A DNA stretch of 64,000 nucleotides from Cryoendolithus antarcticus. Taxonomy: Eukaryota > Ascomycota > Dothideomycetes > Cladosporiales > Cladosporiaceae. Position 1 is the stretch's first letter. Every line of letters starts with the position of its first letter. Shown in pieces: positions 44,767 to 55,532 of the stretch. The DNA is taken from assembly GCA_002077065.1 (NCBI GenBank), contig NAJO01000037.1, forward strand, positions 310,001 to 374,000. Reading direction: 5' to 3'. A program made the position numbers and the translations under genes. The notes below the pieces were generated by a model. It was not told where the DNA came from, searched no databases, and saw only the letters and a list, made by a program, of their open reading frames with translations.

Positions 44767-44874
44767 GGGGCTTGATGGTGCAGCTGGATAGCGCTAACGT
44801 CATCTACCTTCCAGAGCCGGCGAGTTTCATCACCTGCATTGCAGAGGTCCGGGGTTCGGGCCCCCGAAGCTTTT
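44767..44874 (+). repeat. tRNA-like sequence, copy 2 (A and B box)
   Basis: TGGTGCAGCTGG at 44776-44787 fits the A-box consensus. A four-pair D stem (GTGC/GCGC) can form. The T arm CGGGG TTCGGGC CCCCG is fully paired, but the B box has G where A58 is expected. GGGGCTT (44767-44773) can pair with AAGCTTT after the T arm using three G-U pairs, though two extra bases precede the D stem. The anticodon arm is not clear. It is most likely a tRNA-derived pseudogene related to copy 1, not a working tRNA. Confidence 0.35.
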
Positions 44875-46227
44875 GCATTTTTGCAGTATGCTACCACTGT
44901 GCGTTTTACTCCACAACAGTTATAGAGAGGTCAGCGATCGACGAGCTACGTTCACTGAATTATGAGATGGAGCTGGAAGCGAGGAGATGGCTGCCATTGT
45001 ATCTTTGCATCTGCATGGCTGCAGAGGCGGCGAATCGACGACCGCGCCCCTTAGCTGTGCGACTACGCTTCTCCGCTGAGCTTCACCATCTTCTTACTCT
45101 CCTCTACGAACGACCGCGATAGCATGGACAGACTTCACCGCATCGCGAAGAGCGCCTTGTGCGCAACGAATAGACACGCATATCCCCTTCAGCCCTCAAA
45201 GGACCCAGCAGAACCGAGAACACCACTCGGCGATCCGCGCTCCAGCAAGAACTCACCAACGTTTACAACACGAGCAGCGAGTAGCAACATCTTCGCTCCC
45301 TAACAGATCACAGAAGCGCCACCTATCCCTCACCTACGAGCACTCACTGAACAGCGCATCGACCGCAGCCGCAAGAGCACGTCAGACCACGCCGAGATCA
45401 AGAAGAGCATCAACAGAGCCACGATGAGTGCGCAGACATTGTGATGACTAGCTGCGGAGCGGACAGCAACGAGGATGCGCCACGTTGCGTGGCCGGCAAG
45501 TGGTGACTTGGGACCCTTGTAGAGGCAGCAGCGCCACCGCGCTCTCCTCAAGACGCTCGCAGTGCCTCATGTAGTGACGCTGGCGTGGACACACGCAGTA
45601 TAGACCTTGAGCAAATCAAACAGGGCACGAGACAATGAGCAAAAGACCAGAGCGCTCAGCACAAAGGCAGCGAAATCATATGATATACCTGCTGGCAGCT
45701 CACAACACCGTTCCGCGCCTCCACTATCGAGCGGAGACTCAACTAGCTTGCAAAGGTAAAAGCGGGACGACATACGGCCAGAGTATACGATGGGTGGGTC
45801 CAGCTTTTCCAGAGTTTAGCTGTGCGATGAGGCGGTCAACGGGATTTTCGTGGGCCACTCGGACCTCAAGACGTGGAAGATTGGAAAGACTGCCGACAGC
45901 CTGGTGAATACTGCATCACAGTGATCAAGGTGACGACGATGTCGATACACGGATGAGGACGAACGGAAGCGGCTAGAAGGTAGTCAGATGGAAGGGTTCG
46001 TTGAAACAAGCGCGCACGTGAAGTCACCATCTCAAGGTAGCTTATGCTGAGTCACGTAGGTAAAGCGAGGACGGTACGAGCACAAGAGAAATGGGATAGG
46101 AGCCGAGATAGAGGATTACACGCAGCGCTTGGGCAAGCTCAAGAACTGCTAGGGTCTCCACAAAACGGCTTAGGTGCGAAATATCGTTGACCGTAGGCCC
46201 CAATCAGACACAGCAATCTACAGCGCT

Positions 46228-48535
46228 TCAAGCGACCCCAAACACCTTAAGCAGCTTCTCCCGCTTTGCGCACATTTCTTCCCACTCGCCCTCAGCACTA
46301 CTCAACACCGTGACCGCCCCTCCCGCGCCAACCCGCCATACACTCTCATCGGAGTACTTAAACGCACTCCTGATAACCACGCTAAAATCCCCACCCCCGC
46401 CCACATCCATGTACCCTAGCACGCCGCTGTACAGCCCTCGCGGCTCGTGGTTCTCAATGTCGGTTAGTAAGTCGCAGGAGCGTTTCTTGGGTGCGCCGGT
46501 CATGGAGCCGGGTGGAAGGGAGGCGGCGAGGGCGGGGATGCCGGAGTAATTGGGGCCGAGGGTGCCGGAGATGACGCTGACGAGCTGGTAGAGGGATGTG
46601 TATTCTTCTACCTGCATGAGTTGCGGGGCGTGGACGTTGGTTACGCTGTGAGAGGGGGAGTCAGTACGGCGTCTTGTCTGGTGAGGGGTCAAATGGGAGG
46701 ATGTACTTTGGCACCCGGCTCAGGTCATGTCTGATGAGATCTACGATCATGAGATTCTCGGCCTGCTCTTTTGGCGACTTCAGGATCGCCTCTGCTTTCT
46801 CGCGCGTCATGTCAGAGTCCTTCCTCACGGTGCCTTTGATTGGGCGGAATTGCACTTCGCCTTCTCGCGTCCAGGAGAGGAAACGCTCAGGGCTGCTGCT
46901 TATGAGTGTCACGCCTTCGGTAGCGTCTAGAGGGGAGCTGAGGTTCAGGTATGCGGCGAAAGGCGCGGGGTTCTGGGCGCGAAGGCCAAGATAGAGGGAC
47001 CAGGGCGCTTCGTGGGTGAGGATGTGCGTTTGGGCTGTGAGGCAGAGCTCGTAGGAGAGGCCAGCTCGGAGGTTGGCTTGGCAGGCTGTGACTTTGGCGC
47101 AGTAACCGGACTGCAAGGGCTGGGAGGTTATTTTGGGTGCCGGCAACGGTGACGGAGTGGGAGGCGGGGAGTCGTTCCGCGGGCGTGATGAGTCGAGCAC
47201 TGTTTTTCGGGTTGCTGCGAGCCATGCACCGTCATTGTCAATCAAGCTCTGCACATAGCATGCACCGCTGACGTGATCGATCACCACTGAGCGCTCGACG
47301 AAGATGAACCAGATGTCTGGCTTCTTGCGCGATTTTGGTGCAGGCTCTACGTCGATAGTCTCCAGCCCTGCCTCGTACGACATGAAACCCATGAGCCCGC
47401 CCCAGAATGGTGAATCAGGTGGGCCTCCATCTGCCTTATGATCTTGCATGAAAGCTGCAAGGTAATGCAGCACATCACTGCACTTAGCAATAGTACGATA
47501 AAGCTCAGCTCCTCCAGCGTGGACGACTAGCTCGTGAGTCTGAGTCCAGTACTGCACGTGGACTGCATTCTTACCAGCGATGCCGATGACGCTGTGTCGT
47601 CCTGTCTCGGCGTTCACGGGTAGTCCCTCGCGCACGCAAGACTCGAGTAGAATGAGATTGGAGCCATAATTCTCACTACGCAGCGCCTCGACGATGTCCG
47701 CTGTATCAGATGGCTGCGGCAGGAATGAGCTCAGCCACTGTACGTTCGTCTCAACGGCAGTCACAGGCTGCGAAGAGTTGTGGTAATCAGTCTCAGCGCT
47801 GATGCTGTGATGACTAGGGGAAGATAGATCCGACCGCTGCGCTCGACGACGCTTGTTCCACTCATAGGCAGCTTGCCACCAATTTACGATCAGCCTGTGG
47901 CTCTCGATGTTCGAGCAGATTGACTCAGGATGATACTGAACGCCCCAGAACGGCTTCTCGCAGTGTCTTGCAGACATCAAGATAGGACCATTGTCGTCAT
48001 CGCTTAGATCCCAAGCAAGTGGGATTAGCTGCTCGTATGATGAACTGGGCTTCCAGAGATCTTTACCGAGGCGTGGTGGCGATCCAGGAGCAAGCCTAGC
48101 GTGCAAGGAATGATACTGCGCGACCACTACCTCCCCGGTCCCAGAGAATACATCCTCGCCACAATGCACAATCGGCGTCACCAATCCATGCCTCGGCTGC
48201 TTTAGTCTCTCGACCTTCGCCCCAAAGGCAAGAGCTAGACTCTGAAATCCCAGACAGATCCCCAGCACCGGCAGCATACAGTCGTCAGGTGAGCTCCATA
48301 GCTTGCCGATCAGTCCAACGTCCTCTGAATTTGCCGGGTGGCCAGGCCCAGGGCCTGCGACAACGGCATCGAAAGACTGGAGGAAAGCGTGGAAGGCATC
48401 GTCGTTGAGGACGAAGCGGGGGTCGTCGATGTGGATAAACTCGACTTGTAGACCTAGCTGGTCCTTGAGAAGGGAGACGATGTTGTTCGAGAACGAGTCG
48501 TAGGCGTCTATGAAGAGGATGCGGCTGCTGGACAT
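46228..48535 (-). CDS. Aminodeoxychorismate (PABA) synthase, fused PabA-PabB
   Basis: Makes 4-amino-4-deoxychorismate from chorismate and glutamine, the first step from chorismate to p-aminobenzoate and folate. Two exons, 46707-48535 and 46228-46645, with a 61-bp intron (GTACAT...CTCACAG), give 748 residues. Residues 1-235 are the glutamine amidotransferase: DAYDSFSNNI, AGPGPGHP, nucleophile C94 in LGICLGFQSLAL, and the His/Glu pair in GVQYHPESI. The C-terminal half is the chorismate-binding domain: FWGGLMGFMSYEAG, ISSSPERFL, IKGTVRK, AENLMIVDLIRHDLSRV, then, after the intron, LPPGSMTGAPKKRS. All catalytic motifs are intact. The equivalent yeast gene is ABZ1. The start is the first Met (MSSSRILFIDAYDSF). 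Confidence 0.94.
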
Positions 48536-49046
48536 CCGAAGGGAGGACCAAGTGTAAGGGAACCAGTATCGCTCTAGAACACCTAGACGGTGCAGCGATC
48601 CTCAGATTACAGCCACCCGCGACAGCGACTGTTGGATTGCGAAGTAGTTGATGAGACGAGATCAGAAAATACCTGACTTACCTCATACATCTGACAAAGT
48701 TCGGCATGCCGCTTCGGGGACAGCTCCGTTCAAAGACCCGAACACGCCGAACCATGTCAATGACTACATGTCACGCGGGTTTATAACATATCGGCTGTCT
48801 GGCGATGGATGTGAGTGCGCACGGAGGCAGTGAAAACGACAACGGAGCTCTGAGGTTCGCCCAAGCATGCTTGGCCAGGAGACTAGCGCAACCGACACAT
48901 ACAGCCTGCCGGCAGATCTCCAAGCCTCCACGCGCCATACTGCACGTCGCGGACCTTTTGTCGGCGCACATGGACACCCACTAGCCAAACCCTCGGCTCC
49001 AGGACGGGCAGGAGACCCCACGCTACGAGCTGTCACCGCACCTTAG
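48536..49046. other. Divergent intergenic region, PABA synthase and SDR
   Basis: About 510 bp between two divergent start codons, so it should hold both promoters. No TATA box or recognisable operator was seen. Confidence 0.55.
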
Positions 49047-50174
49047 TTGCAAACGTTCCGCCTTCCCACCTCCATGTCCACCTCCGAGCCCAAGCTCCCC
49101 CGCGAGCCCAAGTTCCCCACCCACAACGCCCCGCGCGTCTGGTTCCTCACCTGCGCCAATAGTCCCATAGGCATTCCCCTGACGCGGCACCTCCTCTCGC
49201 ACGGCGACTACGTCTGCGCTGGTGTTCTCCCCCTCGAGTTCGCGCGACACGCCGACCGCAGCGCAGCGTTCAAATCGTTCTTGGAGGAGGTCGGGACTTC
49301 GACGGACAAGGAGCAATGGCGCGCGAGGTTGAGGGTCGTGGCGTTGGATGCGAGGAATATGGGACAGTGTCAATCTGCGGTGGCTGAAGCGGTGGCGGGG
49401 TTTGGGAGGGTGGATGTGCTGTTTTGCTGTCATAGCGAGGCCGTGGTTGGGACTGTGGAAGAGTTGTCCCAGAGTCCGAGGGCGTTGACGCTGGTAGGGG
49501 AGCAGTTCGAGACGAACTTCTTCGCTCCCGTCAACATCATCAAAGCCACGCTACCAGTCTTCCGAGAAAAGAAGAACGGGCACATCGTGCTTTTGACAGC
49601 CACGACTGGCCATTTGGGCACACCTGGACTGAGCATGTACTGCGCCTCGCAATGGGCTATTGAAGGCTACTGCGACAGTTTGGCCTACGAAATCGCGCCC
49701 TTCAACATCAAAATGACAATCGTGCAGCCGAACATGGAAGTCAACGTCCTCACGCACAAAATCACCTCCGCGCCTCCGATGCAGTGCTACGCAGAAGAGA
49801 ACAACCCCGCCCCACTCTCCCGCAACATCCTCTCCTCCCTCCTGGATCGACTAGAAGGCACCGCGGAGCCCACTACGGGCGATCAACTGCACAGCAATGA
49901 AGTCACTAGCCTCTACCCGCCGCTTAGCCAGGCCTTGAAGGAGCGGCTTGTGGCGGAGACTGTGCATGCTGTGGCGGCTATCGGGGGACATGACAATCCG
50001 CCCGCGAGGCATATTGTTGGGCATGAGGCTGTGGCGAGCGTGAAGGAGAAGTTGAAGACTGTTAGTGAGGAGTTGGAGGACTTTGTCGAGTGTAGTTGTG
50101 CGGCGGATGTGGAGAGGACTGTGGTGCAGTCGCCGGTGTTGCATTCAAGGGATCTTGGGGCGGGCTGGAGCTGA
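49047..50174 (+). CDS. Short-chain dehydrogenase/reductase-like protein with degenerate active site
   Basis: A 375-residue single-exon Rossmann protein of the classical SDR layout; a Met at residue 10 (49074) is an alternative start. The SDR pattern is visible: RVWFLTCANSPIGIPLTRHLL as the cofactor turn, VVALDARN, GRVDVLFCCHSEA at the NAG position, NFFAPVNIIKATLPVF, GHIVLLTATTGHLG, and MYCASQWAIEGYCDSLAYEI. Key positions have changed: the first cofactor Gly is replaced (TCANSPIG for TGxxxGIG), NNAG is replaced by CCHS, the catalytic Ser position about 13 before Tyr198 is A185, and the Lys of YxxxK is Q202. Only the Tyr remains. It is therefore probably not a working dehydrogenase and may be a binding or regulatory protein. 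Substrate unknown. Confidence 0.85.
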   Translation: MQTFRLPTSMSTSEPKLPREPKFPTHNAPRVWFLTCANSPIGIPLTRHLLSHGDYVCAGVLPLEFARHADRSAAFKSFLEEVGTSTDKEQWRARLRVVALDARNMGQCQSAVAEAVAGFGRVDVLFCCHSEAVVGTVEELSQSPRALTLVGEQFETNFFAPVNIIKATLPVFREKKNGHIVLLTATTGHLGTPGLSMYCASQWAIEGYCDSLAYEIAPFNIKMTIVQPNMEVNVLTHKITSAPPMQCYAEENNPAPLSRNILSSLLDRLEGTAEPTTGDQLHSNEVTSLYPPLSQALKERLVAETVHAVAAIGGHDNPPARHIVGHEAVASVKEKLKTVSEELEDFVECSCAADVERTVVQSPVLHSRDLGAGWS

Positions 50175-50587
50175 GGGAGGCGTGTCTTTGGAATATACTT
50201 GCTGCTGGCCTGCCATCCGAACATATCGGAAGACATCACACTTGCTCTGGAGTCTGGACGAGAGCAAAGCGACTTCACTTACCCCACCGATTAGTCAGCC
50301 GATCCGGTCGCAGCTGCCAAGCGACCCCCGCACTGCAGCACGTTGCGAAGCACATGGCAGCAAGCTTCGAGCGCTCGAGACCACTACCAGACCCTGCGTT
50401 GTTCGAAGACCTGGACGAGAAGGATCATCGCTGTTTCCACACATTGCGCTGACCGTTCGATTCGCACAAGCGCAGCCGAGTCCATATCGGCAGTGCGAAG
50501 CGCTTCCTCAGTCCGCGGAACAGCCATACACGCATGCCATTGCGCCGCTGATGTAGGAGCGTTTATTGCGGCGCATCTACCGATATC
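50175..50587. other. Promoter/leader of the Zn2Cys6 gene
   Basis: 413 bp between the SDR stop and the regulator start, both on plus. No coding frame or named motif is supported. Confidence 0.5.
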
Positions 50588-52736
50588 ATGTCTGACGAAG
50601 GCAAGAATATGGAGACAGAAGCGGCAAGTCAGCCGACGGGCAGCGAGAAGTCCAGTACACCGCCCGCCAAAGTCCTGCGCCGCGCATGCGACTGCTGCCG
50701 AAAGAGAAAGGTCAAGTGCGATGGCAACGACCCGTGTACGCCTTGCAAGAAGGCAGCGATAAGATGCGCATACTTGCAACCGCCGAAGAAGAAAGGTCCG
50801 AAGGGGTTGCGCAGTGCGCGTGTGCTTCATGCGTTGCGCCAGATTGATGATTCTGTCACCGCCAGTCCGACCAGTCCACGAAGTCCCGAGCATAACGGCA
50901 ATTTTGGGAACTGGACTTGGGCGCCACAATCTCAGGGACATGTGCCGTCAGTCTCGTACCCGCCGGAAGGACCTCCACCGCCGGGTGTGCCGTACAGCGT
51001 CCAGACGAGCTTGCCACAGCACGATACAGGCTACTTCCAAAGCGTCGAGCTCCCACCGCTGCAGAATCAACACTCCCAACCACATCGCTACGCCCAACCT
51101 CTCGTCTACCGACAAGAATCCAGCCAGAATTGGCAGCCAAACGAACCCCGATCAGCAGGCAGCGAACGTGCACCACAGATCATTTCACCCACCGAATCAT
51201 ACTTCTCGCAATCCACCCGCATAACCCGCGACCAATTCCTGCCCTACATCCAGCTCTTCTTCACCCATATGTTTCCCATCATGCCCGTCATAGACCCAAC
51301 AATCTACCTCGACCCGCTCTTCTACAGCAATCCCAACCTACTCAGTTCAGAGACCTACTGCTTCCTCTGCGCGCTCTGCGCAACCACAGTAGTCCAACTA
51401 GACGCCTCAATCCCCGCCCCACCGCAACTCCGCCCTGGCTACGACAACGCCGCCGTCTTCGCAGAAGAATGCCTGCGAGAACGATACAGCTATGACTTCA
51501 TGCTCGACTCCTCCCCAATCTCGGTCCTCACCTCATTCTTCCTCTTCTGCTACGAAGGCAATCACGAGCGATATATCAAAGCCTGGTACTTCCTCTCCGA
51601 ATGCATCACCGCGGCTGAGAATCTCGGTCTAGCAGACGAGTACGCCTACCACGCTCTTGACCCCGTAGAAGCCCAGTGGCGAAGGCGGCTGTACTGGCTC
51701 CTCTTCATCACTGAACGTGCGTACGCTATCCAGCGGCGGAAACGAACGCGCTTGACGCCCGACATCACACTCCCCTCAGTCTTCGAGTCCGAGGACCCGC
51801 AACTCCTGACCGGTTTCGTGCTGCTCGCGCAGCTCTTCAGCGCCGTGGACGATAGATTCGTGCGCATATGGCGCGGTCCTCGCCGCCACAGCATCGCGGA
51901 TCAGGCTTGGGTGCTCAAGACGCAGCGAAATTTGGACGCCGTGGCGATGGGCATGGAGAGTGTTACGGAGACGCAGCGGATTGATATTGGGGTTACGAGG
52001 GAGTGGTTGCATGTTTTGGTCTGGCAGCTAGGCGTGAATGACGGGTTGCTGTGGGGTCCGGGTGAAGGTGGGATGAGATTGGATTATCCGATTGATTTGG
52101 CGAGAAATGTGGTGGGTATCACTACTAGCTCCTCGGCAGCGGCGTTGAATTCGCATGGTATTGGCATGGTATGTCTTTCGCCTTCTCTTCCCCTCTTAGC
52201 CCCCTTCGTAATACTGACAGTTCCCCTCCCAGGAACAAAAACTCTCCGATATCGCCGCCTGTCTCGCCGACGTCTTGCATTGCACAGCCGGCGACACCTC
52301 CCCAACTTACTACGAAGGAAAGCACTACCTCCTAGTGATCCTACAACAGCTCTCCTCGATCCGCGGCAAAGCCTCCCGCTATCTCAAACCCCTGATGAAG
52401 AAATTGGAAGGTCTCGTAGACGGTCAGCCGTCCATCGTCCTACCCCCGGAAGAAGAGCGACAAGACGCCACCGAAGGCTTTAGTGACGGTAACGGCACCC
52501 CTACGGCGCATGAACCAGGGCAGGACATGGAAGCCATCATGTCAGGTAGGGAGGGCTGGCAGGGCGGTTTGAATGCGGGACGGGGGAGCGTGGAGATGCT
52601 ACGCCACTTATCGCTAAGCGGCGAACTGGGCATCGCGGCACTGCAATCAGACATGTGGGAGCGGCGGCCTAGTGGAAGATTGTACGGGGAGGTGGAGCAG
52701 GGGTGGTTAGAGATGAGTCGGCCGCCTGGGGGCTGA
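50588..52736 (+). CDS. Zn2Cys6 transcription factor with fungal regulatory domain
   Basis: Two exons, 50588-52168 and 52233-52736, with a 64-bp intron (ATG|GTATGT...CTCCCAG), give 694 residues. The N-terminal binuclear zinc cluster is complete: Cys34, 37, 44, 50, 53 and 60 in the spacing CX2CX6CX5CX2CX6C, followed by a basic KKKGPKG linker that is typical of one group of sugar/metabolism regulators. Residues 70-200 are Pro/Gln/Ser-rich. The middle-homology region (about 210-480) begins FLPYIQLFFTHMFPIMPVIDP and includes YIKAWYFLSECITAAENLGL and WRRRLYWLLFITERAYAIQ, the usual fungal_trans pattern. The C-terminus after the intron is helical, then Glu/Gly-rich. The target genes cannot be inferred; it lies downstream of the degenerate SDR gene and convergent to RAD57. 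Confidence 0.92.
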
Positions 52737-52871
52737 AAGGTCGGTGGGCATGATGGAGTGTGGTTTCAATTCGCGAGAGTGTGTAGGTTGTGTGGTCTGC
52801 GAGTTGCAGCAGGAGGCTCTCGCGAGGACGTGGAATGCGTCAAAGATACCCATCAGGCTATGTCTGCAGCT

Positions 52872-54244
52872 CTAGCTTTCATTCGCCTGCGTATCAGTCT
52901 TGCTCGCTATGCCTCTCACACCACCTTGCCAGATCTCATACCCGGTTTCGCCAGCCGCGCACCAAGCGCTGACCACGACCTTCATTGTCCGCCGCCACTC
53001 TGATACATTCCTATCTTCGCCAGGTGTGTAGTGCCGTTCCTCATAGACCGGCTCACGCAGCAGCGCAATGCGCGTAGCGAGCTGATTCGTCCACGTCAGT
53101 CCGAGGCTAGGAGTTTTCATGTTCGTGGTGTTGGCATGGTCACCCCAGCCGGTGAAGAAACGTTGTTGATGGTCGAGAGCTAGGGGGTCGGTGGTTGACA
53201 GCAGGGTGAACTGTGGTTGCGTGGATGGGTTCGCTGGCTGAGCCGAGCTGAAAGGCGCGGTCGAAGCGTTGGCATTCGACAATGGCGATCCGGGGCGAGA
53301 TCTTTGCGTCGACTGGCTAACCGACACGATCTGTGCAGCTGGCTCGAAACGGTCTGCGACTTGGTTCGCGACTACGACGGCTACATTAAAGTCTTTTGCG
53401 ATGCCACGGAGGAGGGCACCGAGCTGTGAGATCTGCGCGCTGCGTTTCGACAGAGTCTGAGCGGCTTTGCCTGCAGAGCCTTTGTCGAATTCAGCCCGGT
53501 AGTTGGCGGCTATACTGTCTACTACCACCAGGCCGACGTTGTGACGGGTGATGAGGACGGGGACTTGGTAGCGGAGGATGTGCTCTTGGGCTTCGAGGTC
53601 GTGGATGTGGGTGCTTTGAATGCGGGAGAGTGAAGGGGCGTCAGTGCTTGATAAGGTGGAGAGTCGAGGGTGGTGGGTTAGAAGCTGGGTTAGGCGGGTT
53701 GTCTGGAGCGGCGCTTCGGTGGAAATGTAGAGCGCTGATTTTGGCTTTCCGTCGACGATCTCGAGCTGGACGGAGAGCAGGAGGGTGAGCAGGAACTGCG
53801 TCTTGCCTGCTGCGCTGGAAGGTTTGTTAGAATATTTGAAATATCAAAGATGCAATGCTGCACGTACCTCTCCCCGGTGATCTCGGTCAGATACCCAGCG
53901 TGGACACCGCCGTTTAGTGCTTCGTCAAGGCTCTCATCGAGAGTGCTGATCGTCCATGGCCGTGCCCCGTCCGCACCACCTTCCCGTTCCTCTGCCTCAA
54001 CTCTAACACCAGTCCCGCCAACGTCATGCACAGTAGGCGACTGTAAGCCACCCCTCAGAGCATCAATCACAGCTTCAATAAGCTTCCTCACCTCTCCCGC
54101 CGGTACTTGAGCCCGCTTCGCGACATCGAGGGTCTCAAGCGTAAGAAGATCTGAGATGGAGACCAGTGCCTTTTCCAACGATGGCAAGATGTGCGAGTAC
54201 GGCTGTAGGTCAAAGTCTGGGAGAGTGGCGAGCAGACCGGTCAT
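52872..54244 (-). CDS. RAD57: DNA repair protein Rad57 (Rad51 paralogue)
   Basis: Forms the Rad55-Rad57 heterodimer that stabilises Rad51 filaments in homologous recombination. Two exons, 53868-54244 and 52872-53814, with a 53-bp intron (GTACGT...TTCCAG), give 439 residues. The intron cuts the Walker A motif, which is restored by splicing as GESAAGKT at residues 124-131. Other marks: QFLLTLLLSVQLE after Walker A, SALYISTEAPLQTTRL, the hydrophobic Walker B strand VGLVVVDSIAANYRAEF, and LSKRSAQISQLGALLRGIAKDFNVAVVVANQV, all characteristic of RecA-core Rad51 paralogues and closest to Rad57. The region after residue 310 holds a Ser/Thr/Gln-rich insert before GLTWTNQLATRIALLRE. It ends 136 bp from the convergent regulator gene. 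Confidence 0.9.
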
Positions 54245-55532
54245 TGGGCGAGCGCAGCATCATGTGCGAGACGCCGTCGCTGACCAATACTGAGATTGAG
54301 CCCTTGGATTACCTCGCTGTTATGTTCGAGAGGGAAGATGTCGAACGCGAAGTTGACGCGCATGACTCGGGTAAAGTGGGGGTCAAACAGCGCGCATTTC
54401 CCTTGTTCCTTCCTCTTCTCCATTTACATGTCGCACGGAGTGCGACTCCTGCACTCAAAGGTAGAGAAGCCGCTATCACTAGTAACAGAGACTTACACGC
54501 GAGACCTGCCCGCCCTCCTCAAGATGGCATTCCTGTGTCCTGACAAATGCGATTCCATCAAGGAGACGGCCCCAGAGCCATGGCTCCACACGAAGTCTTC
54601 CGTTCCTCCGTTGCCCCACGCTGAGAACACGCGAGCGTCATGCCTCGACATCACCTGGTCTGGGTCTTCGGATGCCAGCGCCCGAGGTCGCAAGTTTACC
54701 GTTCTCGCCTGAAAAGAAGTCGGTAGGGACGGTGATAGATATCGCACATTCCCATCTAGTGCCACATCTACCTTTCCACCAATTGCGCTACTCACTTCCC
54801 ATCACTCTGACCGCTCCCGCACAGCTGAACTTCACATCTGACAAGCAGCAAGACAACCGCCATTTAGCCGCGCCCTAATCGACTTCTACTTTGCTCGCTC
54901 CACGAGCTACCCCTGCGAGTAATTGCAGCGGAGCCGATTGCGGGCCTTTCCGACAAACCAACGTGCTTCCTCTTGCCCGTCCATCTGGATAACGACAGAC
55001 GGCTGTGTGGATCTCCTGCTTCGCGCGTGCTGGAGGACCTCCCTCCGCACATCCAGGTCTCGACCTCGGGGAACAAGGTCAGTCTCATCTTTCAGCTTGT
55101 CACGTTATCAGAAATGGCTCGTTCACGCACGTCGGCATCGGTGGACCGGCAGTGGTAGACCTGCTGCATTTGACCATCTTCACGTGCAAACATCTTCTCA
55201 TTGCACTGCATTGCACTTCCCCACGCTGCGTGCACATTGATGGCAGTGTAGTCGAGACTTCGATGCCCTCTTCTCCTCATCAACACACCTTTCCTTAAGT
55301 GAACCTCATCGATGTAGCAACATCCATGCCGGCCTACTACTCGCAGGACTGCCACTACTTCTTCCGCACAGCTCTGCGTGGCCTATCTGTGGCCACGCTG
55401 ATCTCGCCGCTTCATTGCTAAGACCTACTCATGCTTACTTGCGTCATGTCTTCAGTCAGGCACTTCACCGCAGCCAAGCCTCTTGACAGACAAATTGCCA
55501 TCACCACACCACCACGCAGAGACTCGCTCATC
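54245..55532. other. 1.3-kb stretch without a recognisable gene
   Basis: Between the divergent starts of RAD57 and the carnitine acyltransferase. Only short overlapping frames are seen. It should contain the two promoters; a leader frame open from 55431 in phase with the next gene has no family support. Confidence 0.5.

Larger units (their letters stand above)
40129..46227. other. 6.1-kb stretch without recognisable genes, with degenerate repeats
   Basis: No frame has a domain, an exon chain or the codon bias of the flanking genes. What can be seen: repeated GCCRGAGCAGA words and related segments between about 41.9 and 43.1 kb, GGCTCG words at 43.5-44.0 kb, and two tRNA-like sequences at 44.5 and 44.8 kb. 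This could be the remains of old, mutated mobile or tandem sequence. No transposase, reverse transcriptase, terminal repeat or intact ORF was found, so I do not name an element. Confidence 0.5.

Noticed and set aside
49047..52736. Secondary-metabolite gene cluster (SDR plus Zn2Cys6 regulator)
   Set aside because: No polyketide, peptide or terpene synthase, P450 or transporter is nearby; the neighbours are PABA synthase and RAD57.
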